Shown here: positions 46,435-57,700 of the stretch, one piece after another
How positions within the stretch are numbered: position 1 is the stretch's first letter
Layout of the letters: every line of letters begins with the position of its first letter
DNA from: Marinomonas aquiplantarum
GTDB lineage: Bacteria > Pseudomonadota > Gammaproteobacteria > Pseudomonadales > Marinomonadaceae
Direction of reading: 5' to 3'
DNA: 64,000 bases
Assembly: GCF_003314975.1 (NCBI RefSeq)
Contig: NZ_QNRF01000002.1
Coordinates: forward strand, 434,001 to 498,000
The notes under the pieces: generated by a model
Told to the model about the DNA's origin: nothing
The model's database searches: none
The model's input: the letters and a program-made list of their open reading frames with translations, nothing else
Made by a program: the position numbers and the translations under genes

Positions 46435-47783
46435 TGCTGCAAAACATTTTTTCGATTGTTGTTGCTTTAGGTGTACTGATTACCTTTCATGAATTTGGCC
46501 ATTATTATGTGGCTCGTCGCTGTGGTGTGAAAGTGCTGCGTTTTTCGGTGGGTTTTGGCAAACCTATTTACCGTTATGTAAGTAAGAAAACCGGCACTGA
46601 ATTTACTTTAGCGATGATTCCTCTTGGTGGTTATGTGCGCATGCTGGATGAGCGTGAAGGCAATGTGCCAGAGGCGATCAAGCATCAAGCCTTTACCCAG
46701 AAAAATGTCTGGCAACGTATCGCGATAGTGGCAGCAGGGCCGTTGGCGAATTTCATTTTGGCCGTGGCTATTTATGGTCTAGTCGCTTTACTGGGCATTC
46801 AGAGTTTGGCACCAAAAGTTGGTCATATTGCTGAGGACAGTTTGGCTTCTCAAACCCAGATGCAAGAGGGCGATGAGCTGGTTGAGGTTGCTGGTGAGGC
46901 GGTTTCTTCTTGGGAAGAAGTGAATTTAGCGCTGGCGGGCTTGATTGGTCAAACAAGAACTATTATCGTTCGATATCGTGTTGAAGGGTTGAGCAGTATT
47001 CAGCAGGACACTGTTAGCTTGAATCGATGGCTGGTGGGTGAGGAGCCGAACAACCTTATTCAATCTTTTGGCTTGTTACCATGGCAGCCGACAGTGGCGC
47101 CTGTTATTGCTCAAGTTGTTGATGGCGGTGCGGCACAGGTTGGTGGCTTTGTAGCGGGCGATACCATTGAGTCGATCGATGGTGAAGCTATGTCTAGCTG
47201 GCAGCAGGTTGTAAAGAAAGTGCAAACCAGCCCAAGTAAACGTCTGACAGTAGTAGTATTAAGGCAAGGACAAAGTAAAACCCTATCCTTAACACCAGCG
47301 GCTGCGGAGCGTAATGGTAAGGTGATGGGTTATGCTGGTTTGGCTGTTGTGCCACCCAAATGGGATGAGAGTTTAATTCGAGAACGTCATTACGGTGTGT
47401 TTGAAGCCATAGGGTATGGCTTTCAACAAACAGCAAAGATGGTTTCTCTGACGGTCTCCTCTATTGGGAAAATGCTGCAAGGGTTAATTTCACTGGATAA
47501 TTTGTCTGGGCCGATCACCATTGCAAAGGTGGCCAGCGCTTCTGCTGATTCCGGTTTGCAGTCGTTTTTGAAATTTATGGCTTACTTAAGTGTGAGTCTT
47601 GGTGTGTTGAATTTGTTACCCATCCCTATGTTGGATGGTGGGCATTTGTTGTTTTTTAGTATTGAGGCCATTCGCCGTAAACCCGTTTCTGAGAAGGTTC
47701 AGGGGGTAGCGTATCGAGTTGGGGCTTCTTTGTTGTTTGCTCTAATGGCCGTTGCCATTTTTAATGATATTGCCCGCTTGTAG
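46434..47783 (+). CDS. rseP: RIP zinc protease RseP (site-2 protease)
   Basis: Intramembrane metalloprotease that cleaves anti-sigma-E RseA and remnant signal peptides. It has 449 aa. Zinc motif H19-E-F-G-H23 in the first membrane helix, two PDZ domains (about residues 125-300), and LPIPMLDGGH with the third zinc ligand near residue 402. Its position before bamA matches the sigma-E/envelope block in other gammaproteobacteria. Confidence 0.97.
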   Translation: MLQNIFSIVVALGVLITFHEFGHYYVARRCGVKVLRFSVGFGKPIYRYVSKKTGTEFTLAMIPLGGYVRMLDEREGNVPEAIKHQAFTQKNVWQRIAIVAAGPLANFILAVAIYGLVALLGIQSLAPKVGHIAEDSLASQTQMQEGDELVEVAGEAVSSWEEVNLALAGLIGQTRTIIVRYRVEGLSSIQQDTVSLNRWLVGEEPNNLIQSFGLLPWQPTVAPVIAQVVDGGAAQVGGFVAGDTIESIDGEAMSSWQQVVKKVQTSPSKRLTVVVLRQGQSKTLSLTPAAAERNGKVMGYAGLAVVPPKWDESLIRERHYGVFEAIGYGFQQTAKMVSLTVSSIGKMLQGLISLDNLSGPITIAKVASASADSGLQSFLKFMAYLSVSLGVLNLLPIPMLDGGHLLFFSIEAIRRKPVSEKVQGVAYRVGASLLFALMAVAIFNDIARL

Positions 47784-47793
47784 AGAGGTATAT

Positions 47794-50106
47794 GTGAGAG
47801 TCGTTCTAGCTGTATTGTTGACTTTAATCAGTGTGCAAAGTATTGCAAAAGCGGTTGAGGATGTCCGAATTGATGGTTTAGTTCAAATGCCATCAGCCAG
47901 AGCATTTGATTTAATCGGTTTTAATGAAAATCAGTCTTATGACTCAGGGAAGGTTTATCAGGCCATTAGTGCGTTATTTGATACCGGATTCTTTAGTGAC
48001 ATTGATGTCTACGAAGAAAACGACGTGCTGGTATTTAAGCTCGTTGAGCGTCCTTCCATTGGCAATCTTACAATCGAAGGCAATGAACTGGTTAAAACAG
48101 AAGACTTAGAACGAGGTCTTAAATTATCAGGATTAGAGATTGGTGAGATATACAAGCCAGAAACTCTGAATCAAATTGCACAGGAATTACAACGTCAATA
48201 TTATGCTCTGGGTCGCTACAGTGCCAAGGTTGATATTTCTGTTGAGGATATGCCCCGTAATCGTACTGCTATTAAGATAAATATCGATGAAGGTGATACA
48301 GCGAAAATTGTTCACATCAATATTGTTGGTAATAACAATTTTGACGAAGAGACGTTAACGAAAGACTTTGAGTCTCGTGAAACAGGTTATTGGAACCCCT
48401 TCAGCTCCGCCGATGAATACGCTAAAGCTAAAATTCAAGGCGACATTAATACTTTAAAAAGCTTCTATCTCGATAATGGTTACCTAGACTTCCAAGTCGT
48501 ATCCAGTCAAGTCAGTTTGTCGTCTGATAAGCGTGATGTTTACATCGTGATCAATGTCGATGAAGGTCAGCCATATTACCTGAATGACGTGACATTGAGT
48601 GGTAGCCTGCCAATTTCAGAAGATCGAGTGTGGAAACAGGTAACGCAGAAAAAAGGCGATCTTTTTTCTCGTAGCCAAGTGACGAAAATTATCGAAGGCA
48701 TTTCGACTGAGTTAGGTGATGACGGCTACTTATTTACCAATGTGAATGTGATTCCTGAAAAATTGGATGATCACACGGTTAATCTGAGCTATCAAATTAC
48801 CCCAGGGCCGCAAGTCTATGTTCGCCGTATTACCTTTAGTGGTAACAGCGAAACCCAAGACGAAGTATTGCGCCGCGAGATGACGCAATTCGAAGGTGCG
48901 CTGGCGACACACTCTAAAATTCAGTCATCCAAACGTCGTATTGAGCGTCTAGGTTTCTTTGGCAGCGTAGACTTGCGTACTCGTCCTGTGGCGGGCACCA
49001 CGGACCAAGTTGATATCGATGTGGTTGTGGAAGAACAAGCTTCAGGCAGTATTCAGGCTAGTATTGGGTATTCGCAAGAAGACGGTACGGTATTGGGTTT
49101 TGGTATTTCCAAACGTAACTTCTTAGGCACAGGTAACAAGTTATCCTTCAGTGCATCTCGTACTGATTCCACTCAGGATTACTCGATCAATTATGATAAT
49201 CCTTACTTCACTGTGGATGGGGTCAGTCGTGGTTTCCAGATTTTCTATCAAACTAGCGATCACGCTGACGATGATGTAGAAGATTACGATCTAGACGAGA
49301 TCGGTGTTGGGGTCAGCTACGGCTACCCAATTTCCGATACGCAACGTTTAACCTTTGGTATGACGGTAAAAGAAAGTACGGTTCAGTTAGGTTATGACCC
49401 ATCTAATGAAACCGAAAACTATGTTGATACCCATGGTGATAATTATGACGATGTGATTGCCAGTTTGACTTGGTCTGATAGTGATTTGGTTGGTGGGGTA
49501 TTGCCAACCAATGGTTATTCGACCAAAGCTACCCTTGAGGTCGCTTTACCTGTGGGTGATCAGCAATATGCGAAAGTGGGGCTGACATCACAGAAATATT
49601 GGAATTTAAGCGGTTCGGATTTGTGGTTGTTCCGTCTGAAAGGTCGTCTTGGTTACGGAGCAGGTTATGGAGACAGTGATTCCTTGCCTTTCTTTGAAAA
49701 CTATTATGCAGGTGGCGCTTATTCTGTGCGTGGCTACGGTGCGTCTTCATTGGGGCCACAAAACTCATATGATGATGAAGACACCAGTACGTCAGCATTA
49801 GGTGGTAATATTCTAATGACCGGAACCGCGGAACTGATTTTCCCACTTCCTATGGTGGAAGATCATAAATCTGTTCGTACGTCGATTTTCTTAGATGCTG
49901 GTAACGTCTTTACGGATAATTGTTTGTCCACCAATACCGATTGTAATGAAGGGGTGGATTTGGACGAAATTCGTTTCAGTCTAGGTTTCAGTTGGACATG
50001 GATTACACCGATTGCGCCATTGTCGTTTAACTTTGCAAGACCATTAAATGCGCAAGACGGTGACAGTACCGACGTTTTCCAATTCCAGTTGGGAACCACT
50101 TTTTAA
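47794..50106 (+). CDS. bamA: Outer membrane protein assembly factor BamA
   Basis: Omp85-family core of the BAM complex that inserts beta-barrels in the outer membrane. The start is the GTG at 47794 (770 aa), after AGAGAGG and just beyond the rseP stop; a longer in-frame ATG lies inside rseP and is rejected. The signal peptide ends around SIAKA. Five POTRA domains (DVRIDGLVQM, SIGNLTIEGN, VHINIVGNN, LNDVTLSGS, VRRITFSGN) are followed by the barrel with the loop 6 element YSVRGYGASSLGP. It ends in Phe, as is usual for barrels. Confidence 0.97.
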   Translation: MRVVLAVLLTLISVQSIAKAVEDVRIDGLVQMPSARAFDLIGFNENQSYDSGKVYQAISALFDTGFFSDIDVYEENDVLVFKLVERPSIGNLTIEGNELVKTEDLERGLKLSGLEIGEIYKPETLNQIAQELQRQYYALGRYSAKVDISVEDMPRNRTAIKINIDEGDTAKIVHINIVGNNNFDEETLTKDFESRETGYWNPFSSADEYAKAKIQGDINTLKSFYLDNGYLDFQVVSSQVSLSSDKRDVYIVINVDEGQPYYLNDVTLSGSLPISEDRVWKQVTQKKGDLFSRSQVTKIIEGISTELGDDGYLFTNVNVIPEKLDDHTVNLSYQITPGPQVYVRRITFSGNSETQDEVLRREMTQFEGALATHSKIQSSKRRIERLGFFGSVDLRTRPVAGTTDQVDIDVVVEEQASGSIQASIGYSQEDGTVLGFGISKRNFLGTGNKLSFSASRTDSTQDYSINYDNPYFTVDGVSRGFQIFYQTSDHADDDVEDYDLDEIGVGVSYGYPISDTQRLTFGMTVKESTVQLGYDPSNETENYVDTHGDNYDDVIASLTWSDSDLVGGVLPTNGYSTKATLEVALPVGDQQYAKVGLTSQKYWNLSGSDLWLFRLKGRLGYGAGYGDSDSLPFFENYYAGGAYSVRGYGASSLGPQNSYDDEDTSTSALGGNILMTGTAELIFPLPMVEDHKSVRTSIFLDAGNVFTDNCLSTNTDCNEGVDLDEIRFSLGFSWTWITPIAPLSFNFARPLNAQDGDSTDVFQFQLGTTF

Positions 50107-50139
50107 GTTAATCTGAGTAAAAGCATAAGAGGATTTGTA

Positions 50140-50634
50140 ATGAAAAGAATGATATTGGCACTTTGCACATTGATGTTGATGAGCAATGTACAAGCTACAG
50201 AAATGGCTGTGGTCGACTTTAGAGCAGCGCTTTTGCAAAGTAATATTGGTCAAGAAGCGGCCAAAGAGCCAAAGCAAAAAGTAGCGCAAATGGAAGCCCG
50301 TTTACAACAAGAGCAGACCGCGTTAAAAGAAGCGGACGAACAGCTTAAAAGAGAAGAGCTAACTTTGGCGCCGGAAGAGTTCAATAAGCGCCGCAGTGAT
50401 TTAGTGAAAAGACAGAATGGCATCCGTCAAATGGCAGCGCAAATGCAGCAACAAGCTAAACTGTTAGAACAAAAATTGATTGAAGACCTTACTCCAAAAG
50501 GCGAAGCTGCTCTAAAATCCATTATTGATGAACGTAAACTAGACTTAGTATTAAATAGACAGCTAAGCTTATATGCTAATAGTGAATCTGATATCACCAA
50601 TGAATTGGTGGAACGCATTAATAAGGACAATTAA
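50140..50634 (+). CDS. skp: Periplasmic chaperone Skp (OmpH)
   Basis: Trimeric holdase for unfolded outer-membrane proteins. The 164 aa precursor has a signal peptide ending NVQA. The mature part is a short strand (MAVVDFRAALLQSNIGQEA) and long charged coiled-coil arms (residues 45-110) typical of Skp. It follows bamA by 33 bp and precedes lpxD by 3 bp. Confidence 0.94.
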   Translation: MKRMILALCTLMLMSNVQATEMAVVDFRAALLQSNIGQEAAKEPKQKVAQMEARLQQEQTALKEADEQLKREELTLAPEEFNKRRSDLVKRQNGIRQMAAQMQQQAKLLEQKLIEDLTPKGEAALKSIIDERKLDLVLNRQLSLYANSESDITNELVERINKDN

Positions 50635-50637
50635 TTT

Positions 50638-51675
50638 ATGAGTTACACGCTAGGGCAATTGGCTGAAAAAGTCGGGGGCGTCGTCAAAGGCGACAGCAAC
50701 CTCGTTATTGATAGGTTAGGGACGTTGGAAAAAGGCACGAAAAACGAATTAAGTTTTTTGGCGAACCCTAAATATCAAAGCCAGCTTGCAGAGACGAATG
50801 CGGGCGCTGTCCTAGTAAAAAACGAAGAACTCGCGATTGACCTTGATCATGCCATTATCGTAGCTAATCCTTATCTTGCCTTTGCACAATTGTCGCACTT
50901 ATTTGTTCCACTGAAAGAATCTTGGCTTAGTGTACATCCTTCTGCGGTTGTGGCGGACGATGTTCAACTGGGGAACAATGTCGTGATTGGTCCTAATGCG
51001 GTGATCGACAGTGGGGTGATCATTGGTGATGATTGTGTGATTGGGGCCAATACTGTGGTGAGTCGTGGTTGCTCATTAGGGCGTGCGACACGTTTATACC
51101 CCAATGTGACTTTTTATCACGATGTGTCTGTCGGGGCGGATTGTATCTTCCACAGTGGTTGTATAGTGGGGGCTGATGGTTTTGGCTTTGCGCCGAATAA
51201 TGGTGAATGGGAAAAAATTGATCAGCTTGGTAGTGTGGTGATTGGTGACCGAGTAGAGATAGGTTCTAGTACGACGATTGATCGTGGTGCGATAGAAAAT
51301 ACGCAAATTGGGCATGGTGTTAAAATAGATAATCAAGTTCAAATTGCTCATAACGTCGTAATTGGCGATAATACCGCCATTGCTGCAGGAGCGGCGATAG
51401 CAGGGAGTGCAAGGATAGGTGCTTCCTGTACAATTTCTGGTTGCGTAGGGATTGCGGGTCATATCACAATCACAGATCATGTTCATATCACAGCAATGAG
51501 TATGGTCAGTAAATCAATTCCAGAAGCGGGCTCTTATTCCTCCGGAATGGGAATGGAACCAACGCCTAAGTGGCGTCGTTCTGTCGCGCGCTTTAGACGA
51601 ATTGATAATATGGCGAAGCAAATTACAACACTGGAACAGAAGATTAATAAGCTTTCAGAAAAGGTTGATGTTTAA
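50638..51675 (+). CDS. lpxD: UDP-3-O-(3-hydroxyacyl)glucosamine N-acyltransferase
   Basis: Third step of lipid A synthesis. The 345 aa protein has an N-terminal uridine-binding domain ([19 protein letters not shown]), a left-handed beta-helix of hexapeptide repeats (about residues 100-280) with the catalytic His region [12 protein letters not shown], and a C-terminal coiled helix. It overlaps fabZ by 1 bp (TAATG). Confidence 0.97.
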   Translation: MSYTLGQLAEKVGGVVKGDSNLVIDRLGTLEKGTKNELSFLANPKYQSQLAETNAGAVLVKNEELAIDLDHAIIVANPYLAFAQLSHLFVPLKESWLSVHPSAVVADDVQLGNNVVIGPNAVIDSGVIIGDDCVIGANTVVSRGCSLGRATRLYPNVTFYHDVSVGADCIFHSGCIVGADGFGFAPNNGEWEKIDQLGSVVIGDRVEIGSSTTIDRGAIENTQIGHGVKIDNQVQIAHNVVIGDNTAIAAGAAIAGSARIGASCTISGCVGIAGHITITDHVHITAMSMVSKSIPEAGSYSSGMGMEPTPKWRRSVARFRRIDNMAKQITTLEQKINKLSEKVDV

Positions 51676-52112
51676 TGATGGACGTAAATGAAATTCGTCA
51701 GTATTTACCTCATAGGTACCCGTTTTTACTAGTTGATCGTGTTGTTGAGTTAAATCTGAACGATTCCATCGTAGCGTATAAAAATGTAACAGTGAATGAA
51801 CCATTTTTTAATGGTCATTTTCCAGATCACCCAGTAATGCCTGGTGTTTTGATTATTGAAGCGATGGCGCAAGCGGCCGGTGTTCTTGGTTTCAAAACAA
51901 TGGATAAGACACCAGAAGACGGTTCGATTTATTATTTTGTCGGGTCTGATAATGCTCGATTTAAACGTCCTGTTGTACCTGGTGATCGTCTACAGTTAGA
52001 AGCAAAGATCATTGCGGAAAAACGCGGTATCTGGAAATTTGAGTGTAAAGCAACGGTTGATGGCCAGCTTGCTTGTTCTGCAACCATCATGTGTGCTGAT
52101 AGGAAGTTATAG
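51675..52112 (+). CDS. fabZ: 3-Hydroxyacyl-ACP dehydratase FabZ
   Basis: Hot-dog-fold dehydratase of fatty acid elongation; competes with the Lpx enzymes for 3-hydroxyacyl-ACP. It has 145 aa with catalytic H48 ([14 protein letters not shown]) and E62 ([11 protein letters not shown]). It sits between lpxD and lpxA with 1 bp overlaps on both sides, so it is strictly co-translated. Confidence 0.97.
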   Translation: MMDVNEIRQYLPHRYPFLLVDRVVELNLNDSIVAYKNVTVNEPFFNGHFPDHPVMPGVLIIEAMAQAAGVLGFKTMDKTPEDGSIYYFVGSDNARFKRPVVPGDRLQLEAKIIAEKRGIWKFECKATVDGQLACSATIMCADRKL

Positions 52113-52888
52113 TGGCGATACATCCAACTGCTTTAGTCGATCCGAGTGCTGAACTTGACCCAAGTGTTGAAGTTGGGCCGTTTTCTGTGATCGGACCGAA
52201 TGTTAAAATTGGAGCTGGTAGTGTTATTAAATCTCATGTGGTGATTAATGGTTATACTGAGATTGGTGAGAATAATGAAATCTATCAGTTTGCTTCCGTT
52301 GGAGAAGCAAACCAAGACAAAAAGTACAAGGGTGAGCCAACGCGTTTGGTGATTGGTGACAGTAATGTTATCCGTGAAAATGCCACTATTCACCGCGGTA
52401 CCGTACAAGATCAAAGTATTACTATTATCGGCAGTGGCAACTTGTTTATGGCCAGTACCCATATCGGTCACGATTGTGTTGTTGGTGACAATAATATTAT
52501 GGCAAATTATGCGGCTTTAGCTGGGCATGTGAAGTTAGGCGATAATGTCATTTTGGGTGGCTATACTGGGATTCATCAGTTTTGTCAGGTGAATTCTTAT
52601 AGTATGTGCGGCATGGGATCCATGGTCTCAAAAGACGTACCAAGATTTATCATGGTATCTGGAAATCCAGCCAAAGCACATGGTATGAACTTTGAAGGAA
52701 TGCGCCGTCGAGGCACTCCGAAAGAAGTCATACGGGCACTGAAAAATGCGTATAAGCGTGTTTACTTGAAAGGGTCAACACTGGAGTCTGTACTGAGTGA
52801 GTTGGAGCAAAGCCCAGATTACGCCATTCCTGAGGTGGCAAAGTTTGTCATGTCGATTCGAGCGTCTGAGCGCGGGATAATTCGATAA
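52112..52888 (+). CDS. lpxA: UDP-N-acetylglucosamine O-acyltransferase LpxA
   Basis: First step of lipid A synthesis. It has 258 aa with a GTG start overlapping fabZ. Left-handed beta-helix (hexapeptide repeats from IHPTALVDPSAEL on), catalytic H120 in STHIGHDCVVGDN, and a C-terminal helical part. A terminator follows 19 bp after the stop. Confidence 0.97.
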   Translation: MAIHPTALVDPSAELDPSVEVGPFSVIGPNVKIGAGSVIKSHVVINGYTEIGENNEIYQFASVGEANQDKKYKGEPTRLVIGDSNVIRENATIHRGTVQDQSITIIGSGNLFMASTHIGHDCVVGDNNIMANYAALAGHVKLGDNVILGGYTGIHQFCQVNSYSMCGMGSMVSKDVPRFIMVSGNPAKAHGMNFEGMRRRGTPKEVIRALKNAYKRVYLKGSTLESVLSELEQSPDYAIPEVAKFVMSIRASERGIIR

Positions 52889-52907
52889 CTCCCCCATAGA
52901 AAACGAA

Positions 52908-52934
52908 AACCCCGGAACGCTTCGGGGTTTTTTT
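52908..52934 (+). terminator. Intrinsic terminator between lpxA and lpxB
   Basis: Stem AACCCCG/CGGGGTT (52908-52914, 52923-52929) with an 8 nt loop, followed by T up to 52934. lpxB starts 19 bp later. The position inside the lpx cluster is unusual. Confidence 0.87.
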
Positions 52935-52953
52935 GTTATTAGAGGTTGTGTTA

Positions 52954-54111
52954 ATGAAAGTGACGTCGACAGCACGTTACGTGTTGGTTGCCGGAGAAGC
53001 ATCTGGTGATATTTTAGGGGCGAATTTAATCAAGCATTTAAAAGCGTTACAGCCCGACGCCGTGTTTGAAGGCATTGGTGGGCCGCTGATGGAAGCAGAA
53101 GGTTTAACCAGTATCGTACCCATGGATAGACTGTCAGTGATGGGGCTGGTGGAAGTCTTAGGTCGTTTAAAAGAATTATTGGGCATTCGTAAACGTCTTT
53201 ACCAATCCTGTTTGGCCAATCCTCCTACCGCCTTTATTGGTATAGATTCCCCAGATTTTAATTTGCCATTGGCAAGAAAGCTAAAACAAGCTGGCATCCC
53301 AACGGTGCATTATGTGAGTCCATCAGTCTGGGCTTGGCGTCAAAAGCGCATTTTTAAAATTAAAAAGTCTGTTGATTTGATGTTGGCCTTATTTCCTTTT
53401 GAGTTGCCTATTTATCATCAACACAATATACCTGTGGTTTGTGTCGGTCATACGTTAGCGGATGATATTCCCTTGGAAAGTGACCCGCAGCAAGCCCGTG
53501 AAGCGTTAAAGTTGGGGCCAGTCTCAGGGCCAGTATTCGCGGTTTTACCTGGCTCACGAGAAGGGGAGGTGGCTCGACTTGCTCCCTTATTCGCTGAGAC
53601 CATTAAGTTGATTAAACAACAGGAACCTCAGGCGACCTTTCTGATGCCCGCGGCGAATCAGGCTAGACGCGAACAAATTGAAACGATTCTACAAGAAGTG
53701 AATGCGCAAGCCGTGATTACAGATGGCCAATCACGAACTGTGATGGCGGCCGCTGATGCTATCTTATTGGCGTCTGGTACTGCGGCGTTGGAAGCGATGT
53801 TGGTCAAACGACCTATGGTCGTAGCGTATAAAGTGAATCGTTTAACCTTTGCGATCATGAAACGTATGATTAAAGTGCCTTATGTGTCTTTGCCAAACTT
53901 GCTGGCGAATGAAACTTTGGTGCCTGAGTTATTACAAGACGAGGCAGTGCCGGAGAGTTTGGCCACACGTTTGGTGCAAACTTGGCAGTCTTTTAGACAA
54001 GATAAGAAAATACAGCAAAAGTATTTGGATTTGCATCAGATGCTTCGAAAAAATGCCGGAGAGCAAGGCGCAAAAGCGATTATCAATATGTTGGCAGATA
54101 AGGAAGTCTAA
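52954..54111 (+). CDS. lpxB: Lipid A disaccharide synthase
   Basis: GT19 glycosyltransferase joining UDP-diacyl-GlcN and lipid X. I use the ATG at 52954 (385 aa) with AGAGG upstream; an ATG at 52933 lies inside the terminator T-run. Motifs: [47 protein letters not shown] and [12 protein letters not shown]. It overlaps rnhB by TAATG. Confidence 0.97.
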   Translation: MKVTSTARYVLVAGEASGDILGANLIKHLKALQPDAVFEGIGGPLMEAEGLTSIVPMDRLSVMGLVEVLGRLKELLGIRKRLYQSCLANPPTAFIGIDSPDFNLPLARKLKQAGIPTVHYVSPSVWAWRQKRIFKIKKSVDLMLALFPFELPIYHQHNIPVVCVGHTLADDIPLESDPQQAREALKLGPVSGPVFAVLPGSREGEVARLAPLFAETIKLIKQQEPQATFLMPAANQARREQIETILQEVNAQAVITDGQSRTVMAAADAILLASGTAALEAMLVKRPMVVAYKVNRLTFAIMKRMIKVPYVSLPNLLANETLVPELLQDEAVPESLATRLVQTWQSFRQDKKIQQKYLDLHQMLRKNAGEQGAKAIINMLADKEV

Positions 54112-54710
54112 TGGAACCCTTCGTAAGCGAGTTGTATACAGGCGCTTTGTTGGCAGGTGTGGATGAAGCAGGCCGAGGGCCGTTGGCAGGTGAAGTCGTC
54201 GCGGCCGCAGTGATTCTAGATCCACAGCAACCCATCGCAGGTCTTGCTGACTCCAAAAAGTTGTCTGAAAAAAAACGTGAAGCATTGTTTGATGAAATTC
54301 AAGCAAAAGCCCTGTGCTATGCCATTGCCAGTGCTAGTATTGAAGAAATTGACCAATTAAATATATTGCACGCTAGCATGTTGGCCATGTCCAGAGCTGT
54401 GGCAATGTTATCGCCAATGGCGGAACATTGTTTAATTGATGGTAATCGTCTGCCGCCTAATTTGCCTTGTCCTGCTGAAGCCGTCGTGAAAGGGGATGCT
54501 CGACATGCGGCCATTTCCGCGGCGTCTATTTTGGCGAAAGTGACTCGTGACAGAGACATAGTGAAAGCGGCTGATTTGTATCCAGACTATGGTTTAGAAA
54601 AGCACAAAGGTTACCCGACAGCGCAGCATTTAGAAGCCATTCGACAATTCGGTGTGACCCCTTTGCACAGACGCAGTTTCGCACCCGTTAAAAAGATTCT
54701 AGAGGGATAA
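54111..54710 (+). CDS. rnhB: Ribonuclease HII
   Basis: Removes ribonucleotides from DNA and RNA/DNA hybrids. It has 199 aa with the active-site [14 protein letters not shown] (Asp, Glu), the [13 protein letters not shown] segment, LIDGNRLP (Asp) and [13 protein letters not shown]. It lies between lpxB (1 bp overlap) and dnaE (3 bp gap). Confidence 0.97.
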   Translation: MEPFVSELYTGALLAGVDEAGRGPLAGEVVAAAVILDPQQPIAGLADSKKLSEKKREALFDEIQAKALCYAIASASIEEIDQLNILHASMLAMSRAVAMLSPMAEHCLIDGNRLPPNLPCPAEAVVKGDARHAAISAASILAKVTRDRDIVKAADLYPDYGLEKHKGYPTAQHLEAIRQFGVTPLHRRSFAPVKKILEG

Positions 54711-54713
54711 ATT

Positions 54714-57700
54714 TTGTCCGCATCGTTCATACATTTAAAAGTGCATACTGAGTTTTCTTTGGTGGATGGCTTGGTCAAAGTCAAAGGCCTGTTAGGGACA
54801 ACGGAATTGATGTCCATGCCGGCAGTGGCCATCACTGATGAAAATAACTTATGTGGTTTTGTGCGTTTTTATAAAGGTGCTATGGATAAGGGCATTAAGC
54901 CCATATGTGGTGCTGACGTCGTTATCGAGGATGATACAGGTGAGCTGGAATCTCGTTATCGTATGACTTTGTTGGCGATGTCCAATAAAGGTTACAAAAA
55001 CATCATAGAAATTATTTCTAAAGGTTATCAATTAGGGCAAGTAGAAGGTCGACCTGTTATCCAGAGAGAGTGGATTGAGGCGTCTAGCGAAGACGTGATC
55101 GCTTTATCGGGTGCTGGTTATGGTGACGTTGGTTTGTTGTTGCAAAAAGGCCGTGCAGAGTTGGCGAAGCAGCACTTGTCTTATTGGATGTCTGTGTTCC
55201 CTAATCGTTTTTATGTGGAGTTGCAGCGGACCAGTCGAGCGGGAGAAGAAGACTACATTCATGCTGTTGTCCCTCTGGCTGCTGAGCTTGGTTGTCCAGT
55301 GGTGGCGACTAATGACGTGCGCTTTCTAAAACGAGAAAACTTTGAAGCCCATGAGGCACGAGTGTGTATTCATGATGGTGTCACCCTTGATGATCCGCGA
55401 AGAGTACGTCGTTATTCGGAAGAACAGTACTTTAAAACCCCTGAAGAAATGGCAGAACTGTTCCAAGACATTCCAGAAGCCTTGGAAAATACCGTTGAAA
55501 TAGCTAAACGCTGCAGTGTGGATGTCTTGCTGGGTAAATATTTTTTACCGGATTATCCTGTGCCAGATGGCATGACCATGGAAGAGTTTTTTAATAAGTT
55601 GTCTTTCGATGGTCTAAAAGAGCGTTTTGATATTTTGACGTTGAAATACGGTGAACGTGTTGAAAAGCGCCGCCAGGAATATTGGGGTCGTCTGGATTTC
55701 GAATTAAACATTATTAACCAGATGGGATTTCCTGGTTACTTCTTGATCGTAATGGACTTTATACAATGGGCCAAGGATAACGATATTCCGGTAGGCCCTG
55801 GTCGTGGTTCGGGTGCCGGTTCATTGGTGGCTTATGCGTTAAAAATCACCGACCTTGATCCGCTTGAATACGATTTGCTATTCGAACGATTCTTGAATCC
55901 AGAGCGGGTATCCATGCCTGACTTTGATATCGACTTTTGCATGGATAACCGAGATAAGGTAATCGATTACGTGTCGCGTACCTATGGTCGTGATGCGGTT
56001 TCTCAGATTATTACCTTTGGTGCCATGGCAGCCAAAGCCGTTGTTCGCGATGTCGCGCGGGTACAAGGTAAGCCTTATAGCTTAGGGGATAAGCTGTCCA
56101 AGTTGATCCCCTTTGAAATTGGAATGACACTCAGTAAAGCCCTTGAAGAAGAGCCCGCTCTACCAGAATTCTTGGCGGCCGATGAAGAAGCGGCGGATGT
56201 CATGGAAATGGCCATGTCCCTTGAAGGGGTGGTCAGAAACTTTGGTAAGCACGCTGGTGGTGTGGTCATCGCACCCACTAAGCTGGTTGATTTCGCACCA
56301 CTGTATTGTGAAGAAGACGGCTCAGGCTTGGTAACTCAATATGACAAAAACGACGTAGAAGAAGCCGGTCTGGTGAAGTTTGACTTCTTGGGCTTGAAAA
56401 CCTTGACCGTCGTCGATTGGGCCGTGAAAAACATTAATGATATTCATGCCTTAGAAGGCAAGCCGCCATTGGATATCGCGCTGATTGATCTGGAAGATAA
56501 ATCCACATACGACTTACTGCAAAGAGCCGAAACCACGGCGGTATTCCAGCTGGAATCCCGTGGTATGAAAGAATTGATTAAAAAGCTATTACCATCTCGT
56601 TTCGAAGATATTATCGCCTTGGTGGCCTTGTATCGTCCTGGCCCACTTGGGTCGGGCATGGTAGACGACTTTATAAACCGTAAGCACGGTCGTTCTGAAT
56701 TGGCTTTCCCGCACCCAGATTACCAGCATGAAGATTTGATCCCAGTATTGGAACCCACCTACGGCATCATTTTGTATCAAGAACAGGTAATGCAAATCGC
56801 TCAGGTATTGGCGAAATTTAGTCTGGGTGGTGCCGATCTACTGCGTCGAGCAATGGGTAAAAAGAAAGCTGAGGTGATGGCGGAACAGCGTTTGATCTTT
56901 ATGGAAGGGGCGTTGAAAAACAATGTCGATAAGGATTTGTCCGGCAACATCTTTGATTTAATGGAGAAGTTTGCGGGCTATGGTTTCAACAAGTCTCACT
57001 CGGCTGCGTACGCCTTAGTATCCTATCAAACCGCTTGGTTGAAAAATCATTATCCGGCGCCTTTCATGGCCGCGGTATTGTCTGCCGATATGCAGAATAC
57101 CGACAAGATCGTTATCTTCATTGAAGAGTGTCGTTCGATGAATTTAGCGTTGGAATTGCCCAACGTTAATGAGTCAGTCTACAAATTTACGGTCAACCCA
57201 GCTGGCGCCATAGTGTATGGTTTAGGTGCCATTAAAGGGGTGGGTGAAGGCCCAATTGAAGCCATTGTTGAAGCTCGCAAAGAGGGGCCATTTGAGCACA
57301 TTTTTGATTTCTGTCAGCGTGTGGGTAAGAAGGTTAACAAGCGCGTGATGGAGGCATTGGTTCGTTCTGGGGCATTTGACACCATAGGGCCAAACCGTGC
57401 GACCTTGTATGCTTGCATTGATGAAGCGTTGAAGCGAGCAGTGCAGGATGCCAAAAACCAAGATGCAGGTATGATGGACCTGTTTGGGGTGGCGGTAGAA
57501 GAGAGCACGGAAGATGCCTATAAGGAAATAGGTATCCAGCATGAGTGGCCTGGTAGGCAGCGTCTAGACGGTGAAAAAGACACCCTAGGCTTGTATGTAA
57601 CAGGTCACCCAATTGATGAGTATGAAAAGGAGGTCAGACGATTTGCACGCTCGAAAATAGTCGATCTGCAACCTAAGCGTGGCGATACCCAAGTCATGGC

